In this document: positions 37,201 through 47,512 of the stretch, piece by piece
How the letters are laid out: each line of letters opens with the position of its first letter
How positions within the stretch are numbered: position 1 is the stretch's first letter
Source of the DNA: Paraescarpia echinospica
Taxonomy: Eukaryota; Annelida; Polychaeta; Sabellida; Siboglinidae
Length of the DNA: 64,000 nucleotides
Assembly: GCA_020002185.1 (NCBI GenBank)
Contig: CM034532.1
Location: forward strand, 27,697,805-27,761,804
Direction of reading: 5' to 3'
Notes under the pieces: generated by a model
Told to the model about the DNA's origin: nothing
Database searches by the model: none
The model's input: only the letters and a program-made list of their open reading frames with translations
Translations under genes and position numbers: made by a program

Positions 37201-40200
37201 TGGAGTATGCTGTGCCAACATGGAGGGGGGTTTGTATTGTATAGTGTACATGCAAGGTATGCATGTTCATATTGACCACAGATGACAGAGCCGGGACAAA
37301 AACAGTGAAAATAACTAGAACAAGTGAAATGGCTAAAAAAAACTATTATGTGGCTCCAAGTAGACAGTTTTCAGCCCTGTCGGGTGAAGGGGCATCTTTG
37401 GTGAATAATTTCTGCAACAAAATATTAATAAGGCACAAGACATGATATAATGTAAATCACTATCCACCTATGCTGGTTTTGTTAAAAATGCAACTATTAT
37501 CAAATATTTGTGTTTTATGACACAATTAGTGGCATAAATAGTTCTTGGATTTGTGTCAAAATGTTATCATGTGATGTGCTTTCAAAACGGGTAAATGCCT
37601 TTTTTGCACCTAAACGATTTAGAATAACTGAATTAAGGCATTACAATTTTTGTTTTAATGTTGACAGCAAGCTGTAATAATCGAGGTCAAGAGCGTCCAA
37701 AGGATTTCGCATTTCACAAGCAATCTGAAGACAGGGCCTGAGAGGGGTTCACACAAGCTGTACTGGGTACTAGGTGTCTACAAAACAATACTGAACACCC
37801 CCAAAAATGCGGTGTTTCATGTAGTCAACCAGTTTTTGTGGCATTGCGATCGGCTCTCTTTCAATTTCAATTACTATCAAATATTGGGTTAAAAGCGCAA
37901 AAACCAAGATATCATAGAATACATGCAAGAAGAAACAGTCAAAAGGAAACAAAAGGCATCTTTTGGGGTCTATGCATCTAAGGGTTAATAAAAACTAACC
38001 ATTAGCAATTACAATCAAGAATATTATGCCAGCCATTAACTAAAATAACCCTGTTGATGACACCATTTATATTGCATGGACTGATGTCATCAATGCCCAC
38101 TCTTCCCTTCAAAATGACAGCCATCAGCAACTGTCACATTTCACTAGAATAAAAAATGGTGGCGGCCTAGGAAAACCAGTCACATTGACCAAAAAATCAT
38201 ATGTATTTTTATTCAAGAAATGGAAGGCAACACCATTTCCAATTACAATACAGTTTACTGTATTCAAATATTCCCATTACAACCAGTTACAAGAATTTAA
38301 AGAGGGCACCTATCAAAAATTTGTTCAGGAAAAAAATCAGTTTTAAAGTTGAGTCATTATTCACATGAAAAAGAAAATTCATGACGGTATAACAAAATAT
38401 CTGCTATTACCATATACAATCCAGTGTAGCAAATCTAGCTGTGTTTGTCAGCTTTAGCTTACAGAAATAATTATTAAATTCTGATGTCTACTTTTAAAGT
38501 GACAAGAATTTGAAGAGGGCACCCATCAAACATTATTGCAGGAGAAAAGTACTCGTAATGTCTGGAATCATCATAATTCATGTCAAAATAAAATGTTGCT
38601 GCAGTATTATAACAAAATATCCAGTGCTATTACCATGTCCAATGTAGTGAAGAAAATGTAAGTATGTATCTTAGCTTTGGAACACTAAAACTATTATCAA
38701 ATTCTGATGGTTACTTTTATAGTTACAATAATTTAAAGAGAACACCCGTCAAAAAAGTTAGTTGTTTGTTAACAAAAATGTATATTACTAATCAACACGC
38801 AAGAGGTAGCAAACTCTTCCATGAATATGTGGTTAGCTCTGGAAAGGACTGTTGTTGTTTGGGTCTGAAGAGAGGCGTTTGTTTTTTCCATTTCATCTTG
38901 CACCTCGGGTCGTCATCAACAGTTTCGCTGTCATCATTGACAAATTCGCTCACTTCCTCTGCCAGCTCCGGGTCAAAGTCGTCCTCGCTTGAATCAGACA
39001 AGTCCGAATCACTATCATCATTGCCGATCGGGTGTGTCACAAAGTAGTCATTGACAAGTTCGTTGAGGATGTCCCCATTTGAGATATGCTGCATGTTCAT
39101 CAATGCCAATGCGTTGAAACACCGAGCGACATCGTTCGACTTCAGTCCATTCATGTCCATGGGCGTAGCCATCTTTGATTTTTCGAAGATCGTAAACACG
39201 AAACGAAATTCATCCCGTAGTCTTTATTTCCAACGAAATCTGGTTCGATAACACATTAAACTATTAAGAAATATGTAGATATAAATTACAGCAACATCAA
39301 ACTAAGCTAATAATTAATCAAACTACATAAACAACTCCAATCCAACTTCCAAATAAAATCCCGTTAACTTTCACTACGCACTCAATTTTCTTCCAACGTA
39401 TTCATGCGCACTGCTGCTAGGGAACTGCGTGCTGTAAATAGCTTTCGAACGGTATGCCATATATGGGCATGGAAACTTCTGCCCTAGGTTGTAAGTGTTC
39501 TCAAAATAGTGCGCTTTTAATTCTAAAACGCTGCAACTTAGAACGAACTTCATGGTTATAAAAACACAAAGAAAGTACAACTTTCACTTAGGTAATCAGG
39601 AAACTACTTGGTGAACTTATAAATAAGCATGTTAGCCAAAAGATCGCAGTGAAATCTCAAAATGAACCCAATGACATAATATCAACTTTATGACATGTTT
39701 ACAGGCAATTACGCCTGGCGACTTCCGACTGATTTTCTTAGGCCGCCACTCAAATTCTGAATAAACCACAGGCATTATTTTGTTGGTCGTAGTTGCAAAT
39801 GGTTAGATTATATTAACCCTCTCGTGGTCAGAACGCCCGAATCAACCCGACTCCCACTCACGGCCAGAACGCCTAAATACGCCCGAATACAGGGGCACAT
39901 TTAAACTGGTACCGCGAAACAGTGTCATCCAATAACGGAAATTTATTTCGGCAGTTCGCACATAATAATATTGAAGTATCATTGGGAAGCGTAAAAAGTT
40001 AGAAATGATGGCGATTTCCGTGGCTAAATAGCGCCAACCACCATGCGGTTTTGCAGTCGAACGCAGCGACACACAATTTCCGGTCCCTCTTTTACACCAC
40101 GCAGTGAATATTTGAATGGTAATTTTCAGTCAATGAGATTAAAGTTTAACATTTGCTGCGGGCATAAACATGGAAGCACCCAGGAATTATTCCAAAACAT

Positions 40201-43200
40201 GCGTCCGCAGGTGATTTCTACAATTAAATGCTAACTTTTGAGTGGTCTATTTTGTTGTAAAGAAGTATTAATGTGCTGCGCGATGAAGCGGGTGGTGTTT
40301 TTTAGCTTTGATGCAATTCTCGACATTGTCATTATGTCGAACTCCAGTGATTCGGACTTTGATGGGATTTTCGAATCGAGTTTATAACAAACGCTGCCAT
40401 CGAAGGGGAATGTTTTGCAGTATGGTTACGCATTTTAAATATAACACCGACTTAATAGTTCAGACAGGATGACGGCTATGATCACAAAGAACGCCATTTT
40501 GTATAAAATCTTGAAAATACATGTACTCTGAAAAAACGAAATTATTTCAATTTTATTTAACATAGACATTTAATTAGTTTTCCATTCTGTAGCATAGTAA
40601 TTTATGAACATTTCATACGCAGCATGTAACCGCTAATTATTAATGAAAAATATTTTTAAAAATGAATTGTTGAAAATTAGTTAAGTATTTTATTTGTGTC
40701 AAACTTTAGCAATTCATATTTAGATAATAAATTGACATATATGTCACATACTTGGCTAGTTACACCAGGAATTAGTTCTTCAGATGTAGTGAAAATGTTA
40801 TTTGAATCGGATCCAAAATTATTTATTTATTTGCATTCATGCAACCCGAGTATATCACATGATTCACTCACAGCACATTCTCTTGATTTAATACGATTCA
40901 ATAACAGGCACATATTTGCATTAATCTGGCCTTGAGAGGGTTAAGGGTAGCCGCTGGTCCTAAAGTAACTACGGGCCATATCTTGGTCAAAACCATATCT
41001 TCATAAAATGTGAGGATTACGTTAGTTGGGTGAATGTTGTTGAACGTGTGAAAACTTGACTAATTGTTGCCATGGCAACAGCGTTTTATGTGCCTATGGA
41101 CATATGCCCACACAGGAAAAATTATTCAGAGTAAGTGATAGTAAACGCCATCATACTATTGCAATAACTTGTTTGTTGGAATGTTTTTTATGCAATAAGG
41201 TGGTTTTGGACTCTGACTTCGTGTTTTATGACAATAGTGAATTGTGCCATTCAGGTGAAGATTTTTTAAAAATCCATAATTGTGACCCATCTTAACCCTA
41301 CAGGTGGCCACTGGGCCGAATTCGGCCCGTGCGATCAGTGCAAAACTGCTCCCGGCCGATTTAGTATCATTCTTTTCCAAAAAATGTTTTTCCGTCATTA
41401 GCAACTCACAGGGGAACGCGAGGTATCATTTCATTGGAAAGCTGAATTATTATTCTTCCTGTGGCATTTTAATCAATGAGTTGTATCGCATCATGATTCA
41501 GTAATAGCAAATCACAACCAAACTTTAAAATGTCGTAGTAGTAGATGCCCAAATATGGCCGATTTTACTACGCTCTGCGTCAGGATTTTACATTCCCATT
41601 CATATGGTCTAAATACGGAAATGGAGGTACCGATAGAAAGCCCAACGATTGGTCTATCCAAATAAATTTACGTCAACGGTCAACCAATCAGCGCATGGCT
41701 CTAAAACGTCTTCTTGTTGACGCTGGTTTCATTCCATCACGACGAAAGTCCACCATGTTTTTTGTCTCGCTTCGATTATATAAGTTCAATTATTTTAAAT
41801 GTCTGCGTCAATATATCAGCAAAATACATGACAGTAATTGTGGATCAAGTTATTATACTAGTTCAGACAGTTACACAGACTTTGGAGGCTGTTTTGAAGT
41901 GGATATTATGCAAGTTGCTGACGAGCCGGACATCGCTGTCTTGCACCCGGACATGGGCCGATTCGGCCGGCCTACTCGGTCTGTCAGCGAAGGATACGAT
42001 GCATTCAAAATTAAAATACAACATGTCCTATAACCTGATGACATAATATGTGTGTAATTAGGAACTGTAGGTATTACTTACTTTATTGATATGTAAGAAA
42101 ATTGATGATACGTCATGTTATCGGACAGGTGCGTCACGGCGCGCAACGGTAGGCCTACGAGGCCTATTGCCGTATTGGTTGTATTTGAACGTTCTATGAA
42201 AAATACAATAACATTTTTAAAGTTCTGAATATATTTGAGTCTAGTTTTCATTATCAGGCAGCTGAAATGTATAGCTACGTTTGTCACACTGCATGCATGA
42301 ACATACAACCGCTCAGTAATTATTCTGTCACTGGGCAAACTTGGGTTTCTACTTCACCCTCGTTCTGACGTTCATGAAGAATAGTCTAAATTTTACATGG
42401 GTCTACCTAAAACAATTCATATAAAAAACCTCCGAGTATATTTGATTAATTTTTTCTGTACTCATTAGCTTATATACATGGCTACATTTCTCTAATTGGA
42501 CATTGACATATACAACTACTCGGAAATTAGCTAGTAGTAGGGCGAACAAAATATTTTTTTCCATTTATTTTATATATATATAAACTTTAAACAGTTATAT
42601 CTTCATGATTATTTGACATTATACAAATATCATAACTGCATAATAATAAAGGGTCTTTTTGCCAACAAAATAATAGCTCAATCAAATTAAATCGATACGT
42701 ATTAGCGAAGTTGTGATTTGTTAAAAGCACCCCTACAAATAGGTGTGTATACCCACACAACTGCCTTTTGTTTCCCTTTAAGTTTTATTTTTTTTAATGT
42801 TGTTCGAAGATTAAAAACAAATTTAATTCAACCATCTCTATGGAAACGGTCAAACAGTCGTGTGTACTTACTGGCGACTTTGAGGAGCTGCCTCCCGCTG
42901 TCCCGTCTGTGGACGTAGTGGACGACACAGCCGAGGGAGACGACGACCGACCAGCGGGTCCATCCCCCGAGCCCCGCTGTGAGCCCCCCGAACACCCATT
43001 GCTACTGGTGCTATTGCAGTCAACAGACACTGCCTCCTTTGTCATCGCAGAATCCGACTTCTGCAGAGACTTAGCCTCAGACACGTCTGTGCTGCTCCGA
43101 TTGTCTACCACAATACCACTGTCCGCTGACGTTAACTCGCTCTCTTTTTCCTTCTTCCCATTCACCAGAAGCTCCCCGTCGAGTTTCACTTTGACGTCGT

Positions 43201-46096
43201 CGTTGTTAGTCCTCTCCTCAGAGCCTTCTGCGGATGATTCTTTCTTCGCACGTATCATGGGCGACTGTACCTTTGTGCCCTGACGCAGTTTGTTTAGTTG
43301 ACGACCTCCTCCGCCACTCGTATAGCGCTCGAGTAACTTCTCAAGAGGCATGTCAGCTTCTTCGAACAACATCGCAGCTTCCTTTTCCTCTTCTGAAACA
43401 TTTAACATGTTACACTGAAAGATCCTGAATTATTTTTTGTGGTGTTGTTATAAGTGATTTTTGTGTTCAACTGGACATTTTAGAATGTGTTATCACACAA
43501 TGAATAGAAGAGCACACTGGTATAAGAAATATAATAGACTTTCTGTGCAATAAACTATGTTTAAAACATTTGCAAAAATTTCAATTTTACAATGGGTTCT
43601 AAATCCACCATTATTTCAAATATAAGTACTAGCATCATAGCATGAGCCTATCACAGGCCTTCAAGTTGAATGTGCCTTATACAATGATCATGCACCCCAA
43701 AGATCTGTAAAAATCTAGGCCAATTGGCCTGGCCTTGTTACCAGCCTCAACATATTCTATGTCACACATGACATAAGAACCACTGCTGTCGGCAGGGGAC
43801 TGTTGACAGTTAACAAGACAGACAAACAAGGTATGAGGGAATCACCTTCGTCTTGCTCTGGTTCTCCATCAGACTCCACCCCAGCCATCTCCTTGAGTTC
43901 TTTCAACACCTCACCATGGATGATTGTCTCGTCAAACTGCAAGAAGGCCACCTCCAATGCCTGTCCCAGGTCCTCCTTGTACGTGGACATCTTCTTGAGG
44001 AAGCCGGGCAGGTTCTTTGATGCGTACTGTGCCACCTCCGCACCTGGGGGTAAACAGCCAAAATGTTAGTGGTTGCATTTTCTTCCAAAACTGCTACATT
44101 CTACAATGGTTCCAGAAAATGATTGGCCGACTGTTAAACAATGAACTCCATTTACAAGTGCCTGAAAATATATAATAACAGAACAGAGGATAAGTGTAGA
44201 AGTACAAAGAAGAATGACATGGATCGGGCAGGTGCTGAGGCAGAACGACAACCACTGCCTGACAGCACCGCATGGCTGTCGGAAGGAAAGTGAAAAAATG
44301 GGTCGCCCAAAAACAACATGGCGAACCACTGTGGTAAAAAGAAAAGAACCGGGGTGAACACATGGAGCAAAGGAAATATACAGCCATTAACAGAGCAAGA
44401 TGGTGGAGTTGCACAGCACCTTTATGAACCACAAGGCCCGAAGAGGAAAGGTAAGGTGACAATTGCTTGATTTGCACAAATATTGGTGGAGTACATCTTG
44501 AACAATTATTTATTAACCAATTCATTTAGTTTCTACTTGACAATGTACAATGAGTAAAACATACCTCCATGTCCATCATATATGGCAAAGAATGATGTGT
44601 CAAGATCACAGTCAAATTCTGGACTGCAATTGTGCGCATCCTTGAAAAGAAAAATATAATTAGAATGACATGTATCATACAAACATTATATAAACAACCA
44701 TTTATTTCCTTAAATGGATTTACACCACTTTTGTAATATGACAACCGACATTGTATTTTACACTGAAGACATGTTTTGAATATTTATATATATATATATA
44801 CTCGGTTGTCATTTTCAGGCTAATTACCAAGTGTTAAACGTTCAAGAAAAAGGCTAGGTAAGGAGGAATGCAAAAGTATGTTTAGGTCAGATGCTAATTA
44901 AAATGCAAAAATAACCATTTTGAGATTCATCATGTTTTTAGTGTTCACATCTCTCAGTGTTTACCATTATCTTTATTCAACAACAAATGTTTCTTTCGTT
45001 GCTATGCCATGGAAAATAAATAGTTTATACAAGTAGAAGACTACAGAAAGCTTTTTTGTTATCGATAATTGGCAGCCTTTTTTTGTTGGGATATTAATGC
45101 CAATGGCAGTTTCTAGATTTTAGACACCACGGGCCAGTTTCATGAAGCGGCTAAGAACGTTGTTAACGCTAAGATAATTGTTTTAGTAAATGTGATTTTT
45201 TTTAATATAAGCGAGCATAGGAGTTTACGCAAACATGTGACGCTAAGTAATTGCATAACTTTAAGTACGCTTCATGAAACCGGCCCCAGCTCTGGGAGTC
45301 TATTGGGTACACAGATATTAATTAGTTCATAAAATTACAGGTAAATCACAACTACCAAGTTTGTTTTATCAATAATAGGCAGTCCTTAACGGGTTTCTAA
45401 ATTGAGATCTTAGTTATGCGAGTCCACTGCAGATTACATTTACCCCCTCAGTGGGATATTTTATTTCTCCTTGCATAGACACCAGGTAGAAGAGAACAAC
45501 GACTTAGAAATTTAAGTCTCTTCAGAAATACACAACACAAGCAGCGTGGAGTGCACGAAAGTCAAAACTGCCAAGTAAAGAAGTATCACAGTTGAACAGA
45601 ATCACTACTTGATTAGCTTACGAGCTTTATGTCACAATTTGCAGTTTAACTCGGTTGTGCAGAGTAATTAGTAAGACATGATATATGCGGCTGAACCAAC
45701 GAATTCGGCTAAAGTAATCGTGAATACACAACTTTGACAGGAACCCTTCGAGTTTTACAGCCTTCCGGTTTCTCTTCCCGGCGTTTTACATTTGCCATGC
45801 GGATGCACGACATTCACTCTCGGATCGCAACGTTTCTTTTAAACGAATAATGTGTCATGACAATATTTAATCTAAATCACATTAATGTTCTACTTTATGT
45901 AACGCATACGCGTTCGCAGACACGATGCGTGCGTTTCAAAAAGGTTTTATTGCTTAATCATGAATTAGGCAAAGAAAATGGCTACCTCCTGTGATATGCG
46001 CCATCCCTGCATCGATGAAACACCATAAATAAGTTTGTCAGTGCTTTTATCATCTGATATTTTTTCTCGGACGGGTGTAGACAAATATGCACCCAT
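28012..46096 (-). CDS. PPM1G: Protein phosphatase PPM1G (PP2C gamma), ten exons recognised, one or more missing
   Basis: Exons in transcript order: 46096-45986, 44640-44565, 44043-43846, 43392-42872, [one unresolved], 36392-36228, 35330-35252, 33947-33713, 30074-29945, 29379-29292, 28239-28012. Phases agree at every junction except 42872/36392, where an exon of length 3n+2 is needed. The recognised part gives about 610 residues, against 546 in human. The PP2C fold is split as in PPM1G: N-terminal GWRISQEDAH and YDGHGG, a long Ser-rich and acidic insert, then [42 protein letters not shown] and GTGCDNMTC. The tail is basic (KGKRRG, KKAK), fitting a nuclear protein. PPM1G is a Mn/Mg-dependent Ser/Thr phosphatase that acts on histones and spliceosome factors. 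It converges with TDH-B and is head to head with NRBP1. Confidence 0.95.
28275..28565 (-). repeat. tRNA-derived SINE, type A, copy 2 (reverse)
   Basis: Reverse-complement match to 24341-24590. B box GGGTTTGAATCC, core with GTTTGGGCAAGTTCGTTCAC, tail through agtactgctt-like cagcgcagtatccaatccttagg. It carries an extra ~60 bp between core and tail. It lies in the last intron of PPM1G, 36 bp from the last exon. Confidence 0.82.
28846..29032. repeat. MITE with CAGYRGAACCTC ends, copy 1
   Basis: Left end cagcagaacctccctgttaagg and right end gtaaagcgaggttccgctg form an imperfect inverted repeat. Inside are alternating ggtgacc/ggccacc phrases. Related copies are at 35757-35936 and 61363-61449. Confidence 0.75.
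29292..29379 (-). CDS. PPM1G: PPM1G exon with NVMSSQDVV
   Basis: Acceptor gtgtttgtag, donor GAGGAG|GTGCGT, phase 2 to 0. Encodes [16 protein letters not shown], which follows CDGIW directly in the family. Confidence 0.93.
29853..29984. repeat. 44-bp triplication that includes a PPM1G donor site
   Basis: Three copies at 29853, 29897 and 29941, each ctaccatatg(a/c)c(g/a)tcaca then ccaggaccatgaa. The third copy is the real exon end (29945-29984). The first two lie in the intron and keep a GTAG donor-like site. Confidence 0.93.
29945..30074 (-). CDS. PPM1G: PPM1G exon with LACDGIW
   Basis: Acceptor ttgtgtgcag, donor ATATG|GTAGGT. Encodes [27 protein letters not shown] and LACDGIW, whose Asp binds metal. 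The last 40 bases including the donor are repeated twice more downstream in the intron. Confidence 0.95.
32019..32165. repeat. 21-bp tandem repeat
   Basis: Seven copies of the type cagtgaactttatctgtgctc. Because 21 is a multiple of three, it opens a false repetitive reading frame on the plus strand. Confidence 0.92.
32903..33123. repeat. Local duplication of about 133 bp
   Basis: ggcaaaaccattacgttacgctagtca followed by tcatctagactct and ataggctgtaaatgatagac appears twice. The second copy has a run of ten G before it and small deletions. Confidence 0.8.
33713..33947 (-). CDS. PPM1G: PPM1G phosphatase core exon
   Basis: Acceptor gtttgcag, donor CTCG|GTGAGT. Encodes [35 protein letters not shown] and [13 protein letters not shown]. 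Confidence 0.96.
34640..35250. repeat. Degenerate ctagtgatcccca repeats interrupted by a possible MITE
   Basis: Phrases like ctagtgatccccacac occur several times at 34640-34735 and again at 35180-35235. Between them (about 34740-35175) is a block with gtgccaaataatag at its left and, inverted, tttatttggcactc at its right, and internal repeats of gggtggcaaatcggt. It is probably a small transposon inserted in the repeat. It lies between two PPM1G exons. Confidence 0.55.
35252..35330 (-). CDS. PPM1G: PPM1G poly-acidic exon
   Basis: Acceptor ctttgcag, donor GAG|GTGAGG. About 17 consecutive Asp/Glu, then GAMMGGTGE, the end of the acidic insert just before the second half of the phosphatase fold. 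Confidence 0.9.
35757..35936. repeat. MITE with CAGYRGAACCTC ends, copy 2
   Basis: Shares with 28846-29032 the phrases ggtgacc, tttgggactgtcctaggatgacctta and gtaaagcgaggttcaactgta. The left end is eroded. Confidence 0.7.
36228..36392 (-). CDS. PPM1G: PPM1G acidic-insert exon
   Basis: Acceptor aggtctgcag, donor ACAG|GTGGGT, phase 2 at both ends. Encodes GRKRSKRKG (basic, possible nuclear signal) then [13 protein letters not shown] and an acidic Gly-rich run. Confidence 0.88.
36378..37150. repeat. 28-bp minisatellite with three-unit higher-order structure
   Basis: Units of the form cacagggaggtctcattgtg plus an eight-base variable part. Three variants alternate (gtagtaggt, gcacaatgt, catacagagt), giving an 84-bp superunit at about 36445-36780, then degenerate units to 37150. 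Sequence from the adjoining exon edge is copied at about 36965-36995. Confidence 0.93.
38200..38770. repeat. Diverged tandem repeat, period about 210-220 bp
   Basis: The phrase caagaatttaaagagggcacc.atcaaa recurs near 38293, 38503 and 38725, each followed by a g-ttaaattctgatg-type stretch and acaaaatatc. Three copies, well diverged, AT-rich. No coding frame on either strand. Confidence 0.65.
38792..39172 (-). CDS. Unrecognised acidic open frame in a PPM1G intron
   Basis: From ATG 39172: [11 protein letters not shown], then [15 protein letters not shown] and [10 protein letters not shown], then an acidic Ser/Asp stretch with [15 protein letters not shown], then KMKWKKQ. About 126 residues, same strand as PPM1G. 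The layout (short helical start, then a Ser/Asp patch) resembles N-termini of some transposases. I cannot assign a family. A donor-like CCGAG|GTGCAA inside it (phase 2) would also fit the unresolved PPM1G exon junction, but no good acceptor was seen and the start looks like a separate protein. Confidence 0.35.
   Translation of the reverse strand: MATPMDMNGLKSNDVARCFNALALMNMQHISNGDILNELVNDYFVTHPIGNDDSDSDLSDSSEDDFDPELAEEVSEFVNDDSETVDDDPRCKMKWKKQTPLFRPKQQQSFPELTTYSWKSLLPLAC
39817..40940 (+). mobile_element. piggyBac-like element flanked by TTAA, internally deleted
   Basis: TTAA at 39813-39816 and 40941-40944 flanks a 1124-bp unit with ends CCCTCTCGTGG and, reversed, CCCTCTCAAGG. Duplicated TTAA with CCCT-type ends is diagnostic of piggyBac transposons. 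Inside at about 40334-40387, [16 protein letters not shown] followed by a stop matches the acidic Ser/Asp N-terminus of piggyBac transposases. The catalytic part is absent. Confidence 0.82.
41296..42033 (+). mobile_element. Second piggyBac-like element, partial
   Basis: Starts right after TTAA (41292-41295) with CCCTACAGGTGGCCA, similar in spacing to the end of the neighbouring element. An open frame (41545-42033) contains [13 protein letters not shown], again like the piggyBac acidic N-terminus. The right end was not found. The frame could be partly spurious. Confidence 0.5.
42872..43392 (-). CDS. PPM1G: PPM1G exon 4 (521 nt, Ser-rich insert)
   Basis: Acceptor aaatgtttcag, donor CCA|GTAAGT. 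Starts [20 protein letters not shown], matching the vertebrate helix after the acidic patch, then a long Ser/Gly/Lys-rich low-complexity stretch, likely disordered. The open frame on the opposite strand (42840-43283) is its shadow. Confidence 0.93.
43846..44043 (-). CDS. PPM1G: PPM1G exon 3
   Basis: Acceptor tacccccag, donor GAAG|GTGATT. Encodes [17 protein letters not shown], a helical PP2C segment, then the acidic [10 protein letters not shown] that opens the PPM1G-specific insert. Confidence 0.93.
44190..44440 (+). pseudogene. LINE-derived protein scrap in PPM1G intron
   Basis: A plus frame reads [15 protein letters not shown], then [12 protein letters not shown], then a stop, then [14 protein letters not shown]. 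The R-W-x-G-x-V-x-R then GRPKTTW order is the usual C-terminal tail of LINE-encoded reverse transcriptases. It is a short 5'-truncated remnant. Confidence 0.75.
44565..44640 (-). CDS. PPM1G: PPM1G exon 2
   Basis: Acceptor ttttcttttcaag, donor GGAG|GTATGT. Encodes [10 protein letters not shown] and [10 protein letters not shown], with metal-binding Asp and Gly. Confidence 0.94.
45131..45290. repeat. Small palindromic MITE, copy 2
   Basis: gggccagtttcatgaagcggctaagaacg...ctttaagtacgcttcatgaaaccggcccc. Reverse-complement relation to 20257-20413 with the same internal phrases. It lies in PPM1G intron 1. Confidence 0.82.
45436..45575 (-). repeat. tRNA-derived SINE, type B, copy 3 (tail only, reverse)
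   Basis: Matches the type B tail (agtgggatattttatttctccttgcatagacacc...gacttag) of 1-225. The tRNA-like head is missing. Confidence 0.65.
45986..46096 (-). CDS. PPM1G: PPM1G exon 1 (start)
   Basis: MGAYLSTPV is the conserved PPM1G start (N-myristoylation-type MGxYLS). Ends GWRISQE at donor GAG|GTAGCC, phase 0. The usual Met of the family's MED motif is Gln here. Confidence 0.92.
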
Positions 46097-46675
46097 TTTG
46101 GATTCACAACCTCCGCGATTACCCTAAATTCATTTACAAGAACAAAACCATGAACCAAAATCAAACCACTTCTGTTTCGCGGGAGATTGAACAGAAACAC
46201 CACGTGAGAAATCTGCAGGTACGGGGGGTATGTCCACTACCTAGAAGGCTTCAATACCAACGAGTTCAACACTATATTTTCATAAATGTCATAATTAATT
46301 TGGTAATATGTTGTATCTCCCTTTAGATCATATACGTACTACGTATATTTTCAAATTCTCTATTTATTCCAAGCTGGCAGATTTGCACAGGAGTTAATCA
46401 ACGTATTTTGTGCGGAGGGAGTGAATTATATCCCCACGAGCTGAACCAATTACTGGCAAAATATAAACGACGAATTGTGCTAACGGTAAACGAATTGGAA
46501 ATAAATGACACCAGGAGAATCTAGCATTCTAAGCGATAGGGAAAACATTATTATGACTTTTCTCTACAGCTCTATTAACCACAGGTTTCCTGGTCCACTT
46601 GTCATGTTGAAGTTGCTTTGAATGACAATCTGATTACATCTAGAGTAATAAACGTCACAATATTGTGCTAGTTAT

Positions 46676-47512
46676 AACATAGGCGGATACAGGGGGCCTG
46701 TGAGACACGTTCCCCCTAGACCTTTGGAATGTGCCCCCATTTAGGTGAGGCTCAAAGTACAACTGGAGGTTGTTGGTGATCAGCTTCCGAATTTGTGAAC
46801 GTCGCCGCGAAACATATTAAACAGCAGCCCCCCCTCCCCACCGTCTTCCGATGTCACGATCCGATAGCGGAGTCGTGCTGAAGCCCCGGTTCGGCACACC
46901 CAATATTCATTTGGTTCGGCTGTCAGTGGAAGTTTTTTGGTGGGCCTCGGGGGCATAGCCGGATCCAGGGTGACATGGGGGCACGTGCTACCCCAGACCT
47001 TTGTAATTTGGCGTGCCCGTAGACCTTTTTGAATGGACCCGCGTGACCGTGCCCCCTTAATTAGACCATCGTAAATGTTCAGGTTACAATAAGCTGAAGT
47101 TACGTCGACGCGGCGGCAAAAAATTGTCACCAGGTTAACACATAGGCGGATCCAGGGGACCTGGGAGACACATGCCCCCTAGACCATAGGAATTTTATGT
47201 GCCCGCGTACATCTTTTATAATGGGCCCACGCGACCGTCCCCTAGACCTTTAAAAGGTCTAGGGGGGGACCTTTTAAATGTGTTCCGGTCATGTTTCAAT
47301 TAGTTGAATTTAAGGCGACGCGGCGGCTAAAAAATGTTCAACAGCATCCCTGTCCCCCCCCTCTTTTTTCCGATGGCCACAGTCGAGCCAAGACAGCGGC
47401 TCCAGTTACGGCAGCGCAGCAACGACAACATCTCTACTACAGCATTTTGTCCGCCCGCCAGTGAAGGTTTTTGTGCTCCCCCAGTCTAACTTTCTAGATC
47501 CGCCCCTGTAGC
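46676..47512. repeat. Cluster of hAT-type MITE fragments in the PPM1G/NRBP1 spacer
   Basis: ataggcggatacaggggg (46680), catagccggatccagggtg (46955), cataggcggatccagggg (47143) and a right-end-like tctagatccgcccctg (47494) mark nested copies of one family. Shared inner phrases are cccctagacctttg, gggcccacgcgaccg and gacgcggcggc. At 47238-47270 cccctagacctttaaaaggtctaggggg is palindromic. Confidence 0.7.

Noticed and set aside
42840..43283. 147-codon plus-strand frame
   Set aside because: Antisense shadow of PPM1G exon 4, whose minus-strand reading has homology and splice sites.
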